63,683 nt of DNA from Pseudoselenomonas ruminantium (GCF_900142515.1 NZ_FRBC01000021.1:1-63683), one strand, 5' to 3'. Counted from the first letter of the stretch, positions 46,310-54,675 are shown. The notes: generated from the letters alone by a model not told the origin. Translations and numbers: made by a program.

Positions 46310-46534
46310 ATGGCTAAATACTACGATGGTTGTCCCCGGTGTGGCAGGCGGGATTTTGGGGAGATACTACACTGCAAGAGGTGCAATACGGATTTTTGCA
46401 CGAAGTGCCAGGGGAAACGGAAGCTGGCTGATGGTACAGAATATGCGTGCTGTCCCCGGTGTGGTGCAGAAATTGACGATGACGATACCGTAGTCGTTGT
46501 AACGACCGAGAAAGAAAACATCAAGAACAGATAA
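46310..46534 (+). CDS. Small zinc-ribbon protein
   Basis: A 74-aa protein with four CxxC pairs (C8/C11, C22/C25, C30/C33, C48/C51), enough for two zinc-ribbon knuckles, and an acidic tail containing DDDD. I do not recognise a specific family. Such proteins often bind nucleic acid or act as partner-binding modules. The ATG at 46310 is preceded by GAGGAGGGAGGA. It lies between the transposase remnant and the cyclase gene, with palindrome copy 1 directly upstream. Confidence 0.75.
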   Translation: MAKYYDGCPRCGRRDFGEILHCKRCNTDFCTKCQGKRKLADGTEYACCPRCGAEIDDDDTVVVVTTEKENIKNR

Positions 46535-46608
46535 AGTGTATCTTTGTATAGTGTAAACAAACAGATAATACTAAAAATGGGAAATTAAGCTGATTTTTTG
46601 CAATAAGT

Positions 46609-46637
46609 GTTGACATCACCTCCAGAATATATTATAT
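46609..46637 (+). promoter_or_regulatory. Promoter of the cyclase-family gene
   Basis: TTGACA (46609-46614), exactly 17 bp, TATATT (46632-46637). Confidence 0.85.
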
Positions 46638-46680
46638 TACCTATCAAACAAATGTGTAATAGACTATGGGGGTGCGTTCT

Positions 46681-47448
46681 ATGAGTCATCAGCTTTGGAA
46701 TCTTATTAACGAGTTGCAGTCAGAGAAATATGAATGGGTAGATTTAAGCCATTCCTTGAACAATGACAGCCCTTACTGGGCAGGTATTCCTGAAGGGTCG
46801 GTGGAGCTGTCCAAGACAGTATTTGACTGGGGCAATCCTATACTTGAATGCCTGATTCAGACCTTCAAATTTCCGGGGCAGTTCGGTACGCATATTGATT
46901 TCCCTGGTCATTTCGTCAAAGATGCGCCTCTATCGGAAAAATTTGGTGTCAGGCATATGCTTTACCCGCTGGTCGTAATAGATATCAGCGATAAGGTGCG
47001 CGAGGATGTGCATTACGCTGTTACGGTGGAGGATATCAAGGCATTTGAAGCAAAATATGGGGATATCCCGGATGGAGCTTTTGTAGCGTTGAATGCCGGC
47101 TGGGCAAAGAATTGGCCGGATATGAATAAACTATCGGGGATAGATAAGGACGGCAATGAAAATGCTCCCGGCTGGTCGCTGGAAGCATTGAAGTATATCT
47201 ATGAGGTGCGCAATGCGGCAGCCAATGGTCATGAAACCTTGGATACCGATGCCAGTGCAGTTGCTGCCGCTGCTGGTGACCTGGCCTGCGAGCGCTATGT
47301 GCTCAGTAAAGGGAAACTGCAGATTGAGGTGCTAAATAATCTGGATAAAGTAGCACCGGTGGGAGCATTGCTGTTCGCCGCTTGGCCAAATATCGAGCAG
47401 GCCACCGGTTTGCCGGTTCGTGTGCTGGCAATTACGCCCCAAAAATGA
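46681..47448 (+). CDS. Cyclase-family hydrolase (kynurenine formamidase-like)
   Basis: Metal-dependent hydrolase of the 'putative cyclase' family that includes bacterial kynurenine formamidase KynB and isatin hydrolase. The family signature GTHIDFPGHF (about 75-84, His and Asp metal ligands) is present, along with WVDLSHSLN near the start and NAGWAKNWPD and VAPVGALLFAAW later. There are 255 aa, about 40 more than KynB. ATG 46681 has GGGGGTG 7 nt upstream; ATG 46666 lies at the ribosome site itself. The substrate is unknown. It has its own strong promoter and terminator and is intact, unlike several neighbours. Confidence 0.87.
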   Translation: MSHQLWNLINELQSEKYEWVDLSHSLNNDSPYWAGIPEGSVELSKTVFDWGNPILECLIQTFKFPGQFGTHIDFPGHFVKDAPLSEKFGVRHMLYPLVVIDISDKVREDVHYAVTVEDIKAFEAKYGDIPDGAFVALNAGWAKNWPDMNKLSGIDKDGNENAPGWSLEALKYIYEVRNAAANGHETLDTDASAVAAAAGDLACERYVLSKGKLQIEVLNNLDKVAPVGALLFAAWPNIEQATGLPVRVLAITPQK

Positions 47449-47460
47449 TTGGCTGAATGA

Positions 47461-47492
47461 GAAAAGAGTCTTGCGGATGCAAGGCTCTTTTC
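47461..47492 (+). terminator. Terminator of the cyclase-family gene
   Basis: GAAAAGAG(T)CTTGC pairs with GCAAG(G)CTCTTTTC around a GGAT loop, ending in T residues. Confidence 0.8.
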
Positions 47493-47503
47493 GGTATACC
47501 AAT

Positions 47504-47516
47504 GTTAATAATTAAC
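47504..47516 (+). repeat. Palindrome copy 2, core GTTAATAATTAAC
   Basis: The same 13-bp core as copy 1, but the outer arms have diverged (AAT on the left, GTC on the right). It lies between the cyclase terminator and the RadC remnant. Confidence 0.7.
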
Positions 47517-47542
47517 GTCGGCAATGGGGATGTTCTGATGCA

Positions 47543-47815
47543 CTATCGGATATATCCCAGTTTCTTCATGCTACAGTATCTTTTCTCGCCGATGATAACA
47601 TGGTCTACTACAGGAATGTCCATAATTTTGCCGGATTTGACCAGTTTACGGGTAACGGAAATATCTTGTCTGCTTGGGTCGGGGTCGCCGCTGGGGTGGT
47701 TATGGACAAGAATGATAGACGTACCTTCTTTTTTACAGCCTCTCTCCACATAGAAAAAGACACTGGTGCTTGCAGTGCCTACTGTTGTATGGTATGCTGT
47801 TGGAACTGTCAGCAT
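47543..47815 (-). pseudogene. Truncated, frameshifted RadC-family (MPN/JAB) gene
   Basis: The C-terminal half of RadC is clear: SIILVHNHPSGDPDPSRQDI (JAMM metal site) and DHVIIGEKRYCS. Upstream the frame gives VGTASTSVF and then nonsense-like residues; in the neighbouring frame the expected SMWREAVKK is readable. The two frames meet at a run of six A (minus strand, near 47729), so a one-base slip has probably occurred. The N-terminal helix-hairpin-helix part is absent. RadC genes of this kind are common in integrative elements. Confidence 0.75.
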
Positions 47816-47856
47816 AAATGCGGCATGATGACTTAGATGATGTGGAGGATATTGGT

Positions 47857-48099
47857 TTGTTGAGATTTGAAGGCGAGGATTATCCCACGAGATTGATTGC
47901 GTTTGATTTGCCTGAAATCAGCGGAAAACACTTGATTTCAGTAGACAGCCTGGACGTTGCTCTTATGACTAAAGACGGCTGTTATGTCTCGGAGGAAGCG
48001 CGGGCCGTTGATGAAAAGATTTTCGTCTATGTTCCGGACAAGATGATTGATGCTGAGGAGAATACTCTCATACAGTATGTGAAGGAAATGGTTGCATAA
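47857..48099 (+). CDS. Hypothetical protein, about 80 aa
   Basis: I do not recognise this family. The protein is soluble, acidic, with an ordered-looking core (RFEGEDYPTRLIAFDLPEI, SVDSLDVALMTKDG, IFVYVPDKMI). The open frame starts with ATG at 47818, but GGAGGAT at 47845-47850 lies downstream of that codon and is well placed for TTG at 47857 or 47860, so I use the shorter form. It diverges from the RadC remnant and may be a leftover from the same mobile element. Confidence 0.55.
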   Translation: MLRFEGEDYPTRLIAFDLPEISGKHLISVDSLDVALMTKDGCYVSEEARAVDEKIFVYVPDKMIDAEENTLIQYVKEMVA

Positions 48100-48124
48100 A
48101 GTGCAGCCAGGTTTGACCTGCGTC

Positions 48125-48143
48125 GATGTTAATTATTAACATC
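48125..48143 (+). repeat. Palindrome copy 3, core GTTAATTATTAAC
   Basis: A perfect 19-bp palindrome (arms GATGTTAAT/ATTAACATC around T48134). Same arms as copy 1, with the central base changed from A to T. It lies in the 332-bp gap (48100-48431) before the immunity-like gene series; apart from this and the terminator at 48227 I see nothing else in that gap. Confidence 0.75.
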
Positions 48144-48226
48144 CAATAAAGGGATGGAAGTCCAGTAATCTGGTATTTCATTCGCATTGGTAAGTGGATA
48201 TCGTTATATAGAGAGAAAGAACCAAC

Positions 48227-48257
48227 ACTCCGAGGGATGAAACCTTCGGAGTTTTTG
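48227..48257 (+). terminator. Terminator-like hairpin at the entrance of the island
   Basis: ACTCCGA/TCGGAGT stem (48227-48233, 48246-48252) followed by TTTTTG. Confidence 0.65.
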
Positions 48258-48431
48258 CTGTATAAATGATAAAAATGGTTGAAGGTCTAATAAATTCTTA
48301 AGAAAGAACTAAACAGATTCTAATAAACAGGTGATAAAATTTATCAGTATTTATATGAAACTTAGAAAATAGCACTGCAGATGCTGTGCAGCCAAGAATT
48401 TTGGTGAAATGGAAGAAAGGGTGTCAGATTA

Positions 48432-49124
48432 GTGGAAGCAGAATTAAATGAGGTACAGGAAGCGAAAAATGAGCCAGTAGACAAGGGATGGTACAGTTAT
48501 TTTCTATGGGTGAATTGGTTGGTTACATACGCAACTTTACGGCAAGATACAATACAAGTGCTTATTGCAAGTGTTGCCTACGCGCTGATAACCTTTTATG
48601 TGGCCTGTCGGAGCAAAAGCCTACAGTTTTGTCTGAAGATGCTCCCGGGAGTATTACTGAGCATGTTCCTAGCTTTAAAAGGTTTTGAGTTGATTGGGGG
48701 AGTGGCCTTTGGAATAGCACTCATTGCAGCATTGTACTCAAATAGGAAGCGGTTCAAGATGTATGGGAAATACAAGCCCTTTATGGCCTTTTATGGCTCT
48801 CTTGTGCTTATGTGGATTGGGTTCGTTGGAATTCCCTTCATCGCGCTGATGCTGGGCAATATCGGTCAAACTGTAACTTATACAACACCCCGCTGGGTGG
48901 ATATAACCTGGAGCATACTGACCTGCTTAGCTTTGTGGTGGCTGTTTCATAGGGAACAAACAAATGGCCGCAGATTTTGGGAAACAATGCGAATTTTGTA
49001 TCTTTTTCCTATAGTATTTGCGATACTCCTAATCGATTGGGCTACACTGATACCAATAAAATTCATCTCCGGCAAGAGTACTTTGGGGGATGATGAACAT
49101 GATTATTTTGCATGGGAAAGCTAG
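48432..49124 (+). CDS. Multi-spanning membrane protein of unknown function
   Basis: A 230-aa protein with about six hydrophobic segments (roughly 22-40, 43-58, 68-85, 88-103, 118-140, 155-170 and 185-208), a short acidic N-terminus and a charged C-terminus rich in Asp/Glu. I recognise no transporter or enzyme motif. The start is a GTG at 48432 with GAAAGGGTG upstream at long spacing. It is the first gene of the AT-rich same-strand series. Small and medium membrane proteins are frequent in immunity-gene arrays, but nothing in the sequence proves that role. Confidence 0.6.
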   Translation: MEAELNEVQEAKNEPVDKGWYSYFLWVNWLVTYATLRQDTIQVLIASVAYALITFYVACRSKSLQFCLKMLPGVLLSMFLALKGFELIGGVAFGIALIAALYSNRKRFKMYGKYKPFMAFYGSLVLMWIGFVGIPFIALMLGNIGQTVTYTTPRWVDITWSILTCLALWWLFHREQTNGRRFWETMRILYLFPIVFAILLIDWATLIPIKFISGKSTLGDDEHDYFAWES

Positions 49125-49194
49125 AATATAAGTAAAAATAGCCAAAGAAGAAATAGTATATGGAGTTATTGCACCACTAGGAGATGATTAAATC

Positions 49195-49800
49195 ATGAAT
49201 ACTTTTTGGAAGCGATTTATTATAATAGGACTTCCTATGCTTGTTCTTATGACAATAAAATATTCCAATAAAATAGAAAGCTATACCCATAGTCAATTGC
49301 CTATAGTTGCTGAAAAAAATATCACCAGCTGGCAATCGGCGAACTTAAAGCAAGATGATGGTAGGATGCTCAGCCTTGAACTGCCTTTTAAACTTGACAA
49401 ACACATGGATTTGTCATCAAAGGGAGATCCTAACCTTAAAAAAGCTGAAAGCTATACTCATGAGGGGATGGAGGGCGGAATATTTGTTGTTGCTTACCAT
49501 GGTGTTGTGTCGGATCCAAATATCAAAGTAAATTTCAATAAGCGGACTTTCATGTCTAGTTTTAATAACAGTGAGAAACAAAAAACAGAAGTTCAGTCAC
49601 TTGAACCGCGAATAATAAACGGACAAAATGTGACTTACGCGAAAATAAAGTATGCTGTTGATGATGAAGAATGGGAGATGCAAGGACTTGGTATAAATGA
49701 GAGCAACGAATTCTGGAAAATAATGTGCTGCTATCGTGCAGATAATGATAAAGCTGCCCAAAATGCCAAACACACTATAGAGTCTCTAAAAATACAATAA
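49195..49800 (+). CDS. Membrane-anchored or exported protein of unknown function
   Basis: 201 aa with one N-terminal hydrophobic helix (about 8-22, Lys-Arg before it), then a polar extracytoplasmic domain with several beta strands (GGIFVVAYHGVV, NVTYAKIKYAV) and a final segment FWKIMCCYRADNDKAA. There is no lipobox. I do not recognise a family. ATG 49195 has TAGGAGATG upstream at slightly long spacing. Codon use is AT-rich like its neighbours. Confidence 0.65.
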   Translation: MNTFWKRFIIIGLPMLVLMTIKYSNKIESYTHSQLPIVAEKNITSWQSANLKQDDGRMLSLELPFKLDKHMDLSSKGDPNLKKAESYTHEGMEGGIFVVAYHGVVSDPNIKVNFNKRTFMSSFNNSEKQKTEVQSLEPRIINGQNVTYAKIKYAVDDEEWEMQGLGINESNEFWKIMCCYRADNDKAAQNAKHTIESLKIQ

Positions 49801-49887
49801 TCATGACAACACTAAAAAGTACCATTTCACAATGGGGAGTTGCCGCGTAATAATGAGTATAAGGTGTGTAGAATAGAAGGATTTCAA

Positions 49888-50307
49888 ATGGATGATAGAA
49901 ACGAGAGTCCCTGGGGAGTTTTGATATTTTTAATTATTTTGCTTGTGGTGTTAGGGCGAGGATACTTTGTGGAAGATGAGGTTTGCGAGAGGGATATCAG
50001 GGAGATGTATTCTATTTACGATTCCTTAGCTGTTCCTGAACAGACCGTTGAAGTTAAACTGCATGATAGGAAAAAGTGGGGGAGTTCTGTTTCATTGGAT
50101 GCAGAATTTGCAACTTCCTTATCCGATGATGAAATTAGAGACTTTTACATGCAATATTTAACTGAAAATGGATGGGATTATCATGAGAAAGATAATAGAT
50201 ATATGAAAGATGGATTGAGACTTGTTGTCAGGAAAAAGAAAGAAGGAAAGTACTCTATAGGAATAGTTAAGTTTTATAACTATAGACTTGCCAATGTGAA
50301 AGAGTAA
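49888..50307 (+). CDS. Small membrane-anchored protein of unknown function
   Basis: 139 aa. One hydrophobic helix (about 9-28) follows a short charged N-terminus; the rest is a small polar domain with LSDDEIRDFYMQYLTENGWD and strands that follow it, a pattern seen in many single-domain extracytoplasmic proteins. ATG 49888 follows AGAAGGA; the longer open frame starting at 49840 has no ribosome site. Function unknown. Confidence 0.6.
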   Translation: MDDRNESPWGVLIFLIILLVVLGRGYFVEDEVCERDIREMYSIYDSLAVPEQTVEVKLHDRKKWGSSVSLDAEFATSLSDDEIRDFYMQYLTENGWDYHEKDNRYMKDGLRLVVRKKKEGKYSIGIVKFYNYRLANVKE

Positions 50308-50329
50308 AGTGTTAGAAAAGGTGGAGCAT

Positions 50330-50845
50330 ATGAAAAAGGTTAATTTCAAGTATTTTCCAAACATATATGAAGATGACGCTTTGATTCATGCAGAGGGAGT
50401 ATGCCAATGCTGCGGCAAGAATGTATATGAATATATCGATACACTGTATTCCCAAGATGATGTTGACTGCATATGTCTCCAGTGTGTCAGTGATGGAAGT
50501 GCCGCGGCAAAATTTCACGGCGATTTTATTGAAGATGCAGATCCGGTAAGTGATCCAGCTAAGCGGGACGAATTATTTCATAGGACACCAGGGTACCTTT
50601 CCTGGCAGGGAGAATACTGGCTGGCATGCTGTGATGATTATTGTAAGTATATTGGATATGCAGGAATCGAAGAACTCGAAAAATTGGGATGTAAAGAGGA
50701 AATTCTCAAGGAATATGTGGAACGTGATCCATTAATCCCTATAGAAGATTTAGAAGAATGCTTAAATAAAGATGGATATATGCGTGGATATTTATTTCAA
50801 TGCCTGCACTGTGGAAAATATCATTTGTGGGTTGATATGGATTGA
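50330..50845 (+). CDS. CbrC-family (UPF0167) protein
   Basis: Member of the CbrC/UPF0167 family; E. coli CbrC is linked to colicin E2 tolerance. The pattern fits well: FKYFPNIYED near the start, two Cys pairs CQCCGK and CICLQC (about 28-52) that could bind zinc, GYLSWQGEYWLACCDDYC (about 91-108) and the final LFQCLHCGKYHLWVD. 171 aa. ATG 50330 lies after AAAGGTGGAG. Proteins of this family often occur in immunity-gene arrays next to SUKH proteins, as here. Molecular function unknown. Confidence 0.82.
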   Translation: MKKVNFKYFPNIYEDDALIHAEGVCQCCGKNVYEYIDTLYSQDDVDCICLQCVSDGSAAAKFHGDFIEDADPVSDPAKRDELFHRTPGYLSWQGEYWLACCDDYCKYIGYAGIEELEKLGCKEEILKEYVERDPLIPIEDLEECLNKDGYMRGYLFQCLHCGKYHLWVDMD

Positions 50846-50873
50846 TGAAAAATGAGCGGAGATTGATAAATCG

Positions 50874-51221
50874 ATGAGCAGCAATAACGTAAAAAAGAAG
50901 TTTTATGAGGATATGCAATCGTTTTATGACCAGCAGGATAAATATAATTTTTTGTATGCAATATCTAAATGTGAAATAAGAGAATATTTGCGGGGGGATG
51001 GGAAATATAGGAAATACTCAGCCTCTGATTTTTACATTGCCTATGAACCTACGGATACATGCAGGGTGATAAAAGATGTCTTTTATGCAGAAGCAGCTAA
51101 AGTGGGCGCCGTAGATATGTTTTTTGATTATCTGAGACAGATGGCTGAAGAATCAGCATTGGGGGCGTATTTATCCTTTGATTACTCTAAATTAAAGAAT
51201 AAGGAAGGACAGGTGGTTTAA
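50874..51221 (+). CDS. Hypothetical protein, 115 aa
   Basis: Not recognised. A soluble, mainly helical protein with many Tyr, Phe, Lys and Asp residues (KKFYEDMQSFYDQQDKYNFL near the N-terminus; VIKDVFYAEAAKVGAVDMFFD in the middle). No Cys pair, signal or membrane segment. ATG 50874 has only a weak ribosome site (GGAGATTGA at 50862). It ends 1 nt before the AIM24-like gene, which suggests coupled translation. Confidence 0.6.
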   Translation: MSSNNVKKKFYEDMQSFYDQQDKYNFLYAISKCEIREYLRGDGKYRKYSASDFYIAYEPTDTCRVIKDVFYAEAAKVGAVDMFFDYLRQMAEESALGAYLSFDYSKLKNKEGQVV

Positions 51222-51222
51222 A

Positions 51223-51903
51223 ATGAAATATGAAATTATGCACTCAGAGGCTTTTCCAATTGTAAAATGTCAGCTGGAGCGAGGTGAAAAACTGAAGGCA
51301 GAATCAGATGCTATGATAACGATGTCAGCCACTATTGATGTGGAAGGCAAGATGAATGGCGGATTGTTATCTGGACTTGCTCGGAAGTTTTTGACTGGTG
51401 AAAGTTTCTTCTGTCAGGAGTTAATTGCGTCCAGAGGAGCAGGTGAGGTACTGCTGGGACATTCTCTGCCCGGTGGCATACTTGATTTAGCATTGAATGG
51501 CTCTTATGGCTGGAGAGTGCAAAAAGGCAGCTATATGGCAAGTACAGAGGGAATTGAGTTTGATACAAAAATGCAGAACCTGTCTAAGGGACTGTTTTCA
51601 GGGGAAGGTTTCTTTATATTAAACGTTAAAGGAAGTGGAACCTTATTTGTAAGCAGTTTCGGTGCAATTCATCCCCTAAGTCTTGCTGATGGAGAAGAAA
51701 TCATCATTGACAATGGAAATCTGGTTGCATGGCCGGACTATATGGATTATACAATCGAAAAAGCTTCCAGCGGATGGATATCTGGGATTAAGTCAGGGGA
51801 ATGTCTGGTGACGCGGTTCCGGGGGCCGGGCACGGTATTGATTCAGACAAGAAATCCCAGTGGTTTTGAAGCATGGATTCGTTCGATGGTGCCGGTAAAA
51901 TAA
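51223..51903 (+). CDS. AIM24/TIGR00266-family protein
   Basis: Beta-helical protein of the AIM24 (TIGR00266) family, widespread in bacteria and related to mitochondrial AIM24; the function is unsettled. The frame is typical: a start with amphipathic AFPIVKCQLERGEKLKAESD, MSATIDVEGKMNGGLLSGLARKFLTGESFF (about 35-64), GFFILNVKGSGTLFVSSFG (about 127-145) and the ending MVPVK. 226 aa. ATG 51223 overlaps the upstream context without a gap. In the same island are TPM and TFIIB-type zinc-ribbon proteins, which accompany membrane-stress modules in other Firmicutes. Confidence 0.85.
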   Translation: MKYEIMHSEAFPIVKCQLERGEKLKAESDAMITMSATIDVEGKMNGGLLSGLARKFLTGESFFCQELIASRGAGEVLLGHSLPGGILDLALNGSYGWRVQKGSYMASTEGIEFDTKMQNLSKGLFSGEGFFILNVKGSGTLFVSSFGAIHPLSLADGEEIIIDNGNLVAWPDYMDYTIEKASSGWISGIKSGECLVTRFRGPGTVLIQTRNPSGFEAWIRSMVPVK

Positions 51904-51928
51904 CGGTGATGTGTGCAGGAGACGCAGG

Positions 51929-52393
51929 ATGAACAATAAGATCAATTCATCATATCCGAAAATTGGAAACGCGGAAATTGTAAGAGCGGAAAAGCTTTTA
52001 GGAATCAGGCTGCCGGAGAGTGTGAAAAAGTTCTATTTGGAAAATAATGGCGGCATGCCGGAGTGTGATGTTTATATTAGCGATGGCTATGCGTATATGG
52101 TGAATTATTTTATGCCGCTAATTCTTCCCGATGGGCTGGATGACACAGTGATAGCCACCAAAAGACTTATTGATGACGTGTCACCAAGCTGGTTTATTCC
52201 TATTGCCGATGATGGAGGAGAGCTGCTTTATGGTTTCAGTACAGCTGACGAAGAGCCAGGAGCCATTTACTGCTGGATAACGGATTGTGAGTGCAATGAA
52301 ATTCCGGAGGATTATAATCCAGACGATTACATGGTGTATCTAAGTGGAAATATACAGGACTTCATCGAGGGTATGATAAAGGTCGAAGATTAA
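51929..52393 (+). CDS. SMI1/KNR4 (SUKH) family protein
   Basis: Single SUKH domain, the most common immunity fold against polymorphic toxins. Its markers are visible: IVRAEKLLGIRLPESVKKFYLENNGG (about 18-43), a loop with ISDG, FIPIADDGGELLYGFS and the final helix DIQDFIEGM-like segment. 154 aa, acidic. ATG 51929 follows GCAGGAGACGCAGG. It stands next to a second SUKH-containing gene. In other bacteria SUKH immunity proteins neutralise nuclease or deaminase toxin domains; which toxin, if any, is matched here cannot be read. Confidence 0.85.
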   Translation: MNNKINSSYPKIGNAEIVRAEKLLGIRLPESVKKFYLENNGGMPECDVYISDGYAYMVNYFMPLILPDGLDDTVIATKRLIDDVSPSWFIPIADDGGELLYGFSTADEEPGAIYCWITDCECNEIPEDYNPDDYMVYLSGNIQDFIEGMIKVED

Positions 52394-52411
52394 TCGGACA
52401 GAGGCGGGAAC

Positions 52412-53191
52412 ATGAATATAGCGGAGACAAGGGCAAAACTGGAAGAAAGCCATGTGCCTAAGGATATGTATAGCTTTGGCTGGACAACCTCGGAAATGAT
52501 GTGCATCGAGTATAAGAAGAAACAGTGGGAGGTTTATTACAGCGAAAGAGGCTCTAAGTGTGGTGTCAAGACATTCAGGAAAGAAAATGAAGCATGTAAG
52601 TATTTCTATGACATGGTAATGCAAGATTTTAAGCAGCATCAGGAATATCTTCTGCATTATAGAATAAACAAATTAAGACCACTCTTGGAAAGACCTTATC
52701 GGGAGAATGATTTGTTTTACCGGGATGATATGATTGTTCCGCACAGCAAGGAGGAATGGGACAGGCTTCAAAAGGAACACAATATAAAATTCCCGCTTGA
52801 TTACATGGATTATATCAATGCGTATGGGCTGGGAGCGGTAGATAACGTCTTATGGATATATAGTCCGTGGTGTGAGATTGATGGCTTTAATTTATTTAAA
52901 GCTGGCAAAAAAGTCCTGGAGGCATATAGAGCTTCACTGAAAGACTTTCCTGAAGGATTGCTCCCCTTGGGAAGAACTAATAATGGAGTCGATATTTTTT
53001 GGCGGAATACGGATGAAGATCCAGATAAGTGGCATTTGATTGTATGTAAAGGATGTTCGGCTGAATTTTATGAATATGAGATGTCCATTACAGAGTTTCT
53101 AGTGGGAATAATAAAAGGGATAGTGCAGTGTGATGCCTTACCGGAAAATTGGAGTGGTGCAGGGCATTTGGAGTTTATCTCCTATAAGTAA
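52412..53191 (+). CDS. Two-domain protein with C-terminal SUKH-like domain
   Basis: 259 aa with two parts. The N-terminal ~85 residues (WTTSEMMCIEYKKKQWEVYYSERG split over about 25-48, then CKYFYDMVM) form a small alpha/beta domain found in several immunity-type proteins. The C-terminal part, from about residue 100, has SUKH features (SKEEWDRLQKEHNIKFPLDYMDYINAYGLG in two pieces, then LLPLGRTNNGVDIFWR and DPDKWHLIV). ATG 52412 has GACAGAGGCGGGA upstream. It begins 18 nt after the first SUKH gene. Probably a duplicated or fused immunity protein. Confidence 0.72.
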   Translation: MNIAETRAKLEESHVPKDMYSFGWTTSEMMCIEYKKKQWEVYYSERGSKCGVKTFRKENEACKYFYDMVMQDFKQHQEYLLHYRINKLRPLLERPYRENDLFYRDDMIVPHSKEEWDRLQKEHNIKFPLDYMDYINAYGLGAVDNVLWIYSPWCEIDGFNLFKAGKKVLEAYRASLKDFPEGLLPLGRTNNGVDIFWRNTDEDPDKWHLIVCKGCSAEFYEYEMSITEFLVGIIKGIVQCDALPENWSGAGHLEFISYK

Positions 53192-53242
53192 CAATCTGGA
53201 TACAAGAAACATCAGGAATAAGGAATGTCGGGAGGTGGTTGG

Positions 53243-53683
53243 ATGAAGTTTGATATAGCAGAATTACGAGAGCCGATGCGAATTGTTTACGATATACAAG
53301 GCAAGGGAATCTTTCACAGCCCGGAATATGTTGAGATAAACAATCCCTCACTGGAACAGTTGTTTGCAGTAATCGGTCTGCTAGATGGAGAAAATACAAC
53401 GGAAGTATCCCTGGAGAGTGAAAATGCTGGCAAATGCATGATTATAGGCGGGGGCAATCAAGGGCTGTATAATGTGGTGTACAGCGAAGAGTATGGTAAG
53501 AGAAACTATACGTTGCTGAAGGAAAGATACATAGAAGGAAAAGTGCATAAGCTGGTATGTGGCGGCCAGATGGCAGATTTTGAGGATGAAATCTGTGTAG
53601 ATTTAGACAAGGTAAAAGAAACTGTAAAGCACTATTATCGGGAGCAGGGCTTGTTTGATGAAAAATGCTGGAAACAGGAGTAG
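53243..53683 (+). CDS. Probable immunity-type protein, 146 aa
   Basis: No firm family assignment. The pattern of an early beta strand with PEYVEINNPSLEQLFAVIG, a central MIIGGGNQGLYNVVY (about 66-80) and a later LVCGGQMADFEDEICVDL (about 104-121) resembles small acidic immunity proteins of the Imm1/DUF6911 kind. Soluble, without signal. ATG 53243 has CGGGAGGTGG upstream. The gene lies between the SUKH genes and a broken membrane-protein gene. Confidence 0.6.
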   Translation: MKFDIAELREPMRIVYDIQGKGIFHSPEYVEINNPSLEQLFAVIGLLDGENTTEVSLESENAGKCMIIGGGNQGLYNVVYSEEYGKRNYTLLKERYIEGKVHKLVCGGQMADFEDEICVDLDKVKETVKHYYREQGLFDEKCWKQE

Positions 53684-53733
53684 TTCCTTATAATGCCGAT
53701 ATGCACAGCGAAAATATTTAGGAGCGGTTTAAT

Positions 53734-54065
53734 ATGGCGGAAAAGATATGGTATAAGTTATTCGGAGGGAATAAAAGAGCATTTATACACTGGTATATCG
53801 TCATGTATGTTATATCAGTAACCCATCATGAATATCATTCAATAATGCATTTTTCCCTATAAAACTGATACCATATCTTTTCGCCAGAGATATTGGTGAA
53901 TTGTGCTATAAGAGGGCAATGAAAATCAGCAATCCACAGGTACAAATATCAGAAGAATTTAAGAAACTGATAATAGAGGATGGCATAGCATCTCTATTCG
54001 GACTGGTGATAGTATTACTTCTGGAACATATATCAGGGCAGGACTTGATTTGGCTTCTTATGTGA
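53734..54065 (+). pseudogene. Frameshifted small membrane-protein gene
   Basis: An ATG at 53734 with TTAGGAGCGG upstream starts a 43-codon frame that ends in TAA at 53862. From about 53845 the next frame is open to 54065 and reads sensibly: NNAFFPIKLIPYLFARDIGE, then SEEFKKLIIEDGIASLFGLV and a hydrophobic end. Joined, the two parts would form a protein of about 105 residues with a C-terminal membrane helix. A one-base indel around 53830-53850 is the simplest explanation. The family is not recognised. Confidence 0.6.
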
Positions 54066-54105
54066 AAGGATATCGAATAGGCCTATGTGAAGCGAGGATA
54101 ATGAT

Positions 54106-54438
54106 ATGAAAAATAAAGAATTATTACTTGAAGCAATAAATAATACAATAGTTGAACTGGAGAAGGCATATACACAAGAAGAACTGAGTAAGGGAATTTT
54201 ACATTTAGTCTATAAATACTATAAAAGAGATAGAGAGATTTTAGAATCCGGACATGAACCATGGGATTCTGATGGCTGGGTGCTGGCAGGCGGCTGCCAT
54301 GCATATGCAGATCAAGCTGGATATCAATATAAGGATTCAGAAGCAGTAGGGAACTGTATGCACCAGGCAGAAAAACTTATGAAGGAGGAAATGGATTTGG
54401 CGATAAAGGAAGGGAAATTTAAGATAAAAGATGCCTAA
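54106..54438 (+). CDS. Hypothetical protein, 110 aa
   Basis: Not recognised. Helical N-terminus (LLLEAINNTIVELEKAYTQE), then a Trp/Gly/His-containing segment HEPWDSDGWVLAGGCHAYAD (about 51-70) and a Lys/Glu-rich C-terminus. No membrane segment or metal motif beyond scattered Cys and His. ATG 54106 follows GCGAGGATAATG. It is intact, in contrast to the genes on either side. Confidence 0.6.
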   Translation: MKNKELLLEAINNTIVELEKAYTQEELSKGILHLVYKYYKRDREILESGHEPWDSDGWVLAGGCHAYADQAGYQYKDSEAVGNCMHQAEKLMKEEMDLAIKEGKFKIKDA

Positions 54439-54524
54439 GCGGCATAAGATTATAATGCCTGACTGTTGGCGAAGTGTACTTGAGTAGAATCTAAAAGAAA
54501 AACTATAAATAAAGGGAGGGTTAT

Positions 54525-54675
54525 AGACCATATATTTGTTGATTTACATAGTGAGAATCTGTATTTGGAAAAAGACAGAAAGAAATATATGCAGGAAGAG
54601 CCTCACAAACGCGTTTATAAAATAATCGATAAATATAAAGCGCAGAATGTTGAATTGACAAGTCAGAAAAATTAG
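54525..54675 (+). pseudogene. Possible gene remnant without a start codon
   Basis: The frame VIDHIFVDLHSENLYLEKDR... runs to a TAG at 54675 and looks protein-like (charged, with CPH-free helical C-terminus KRVYKIIDKYKAQNVELTSQ), but there is no start codon with a ribosome site and the 5' part is missing. The rest of the 54439-54775 gap holds nothing I can name. Confidence 0.3.
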
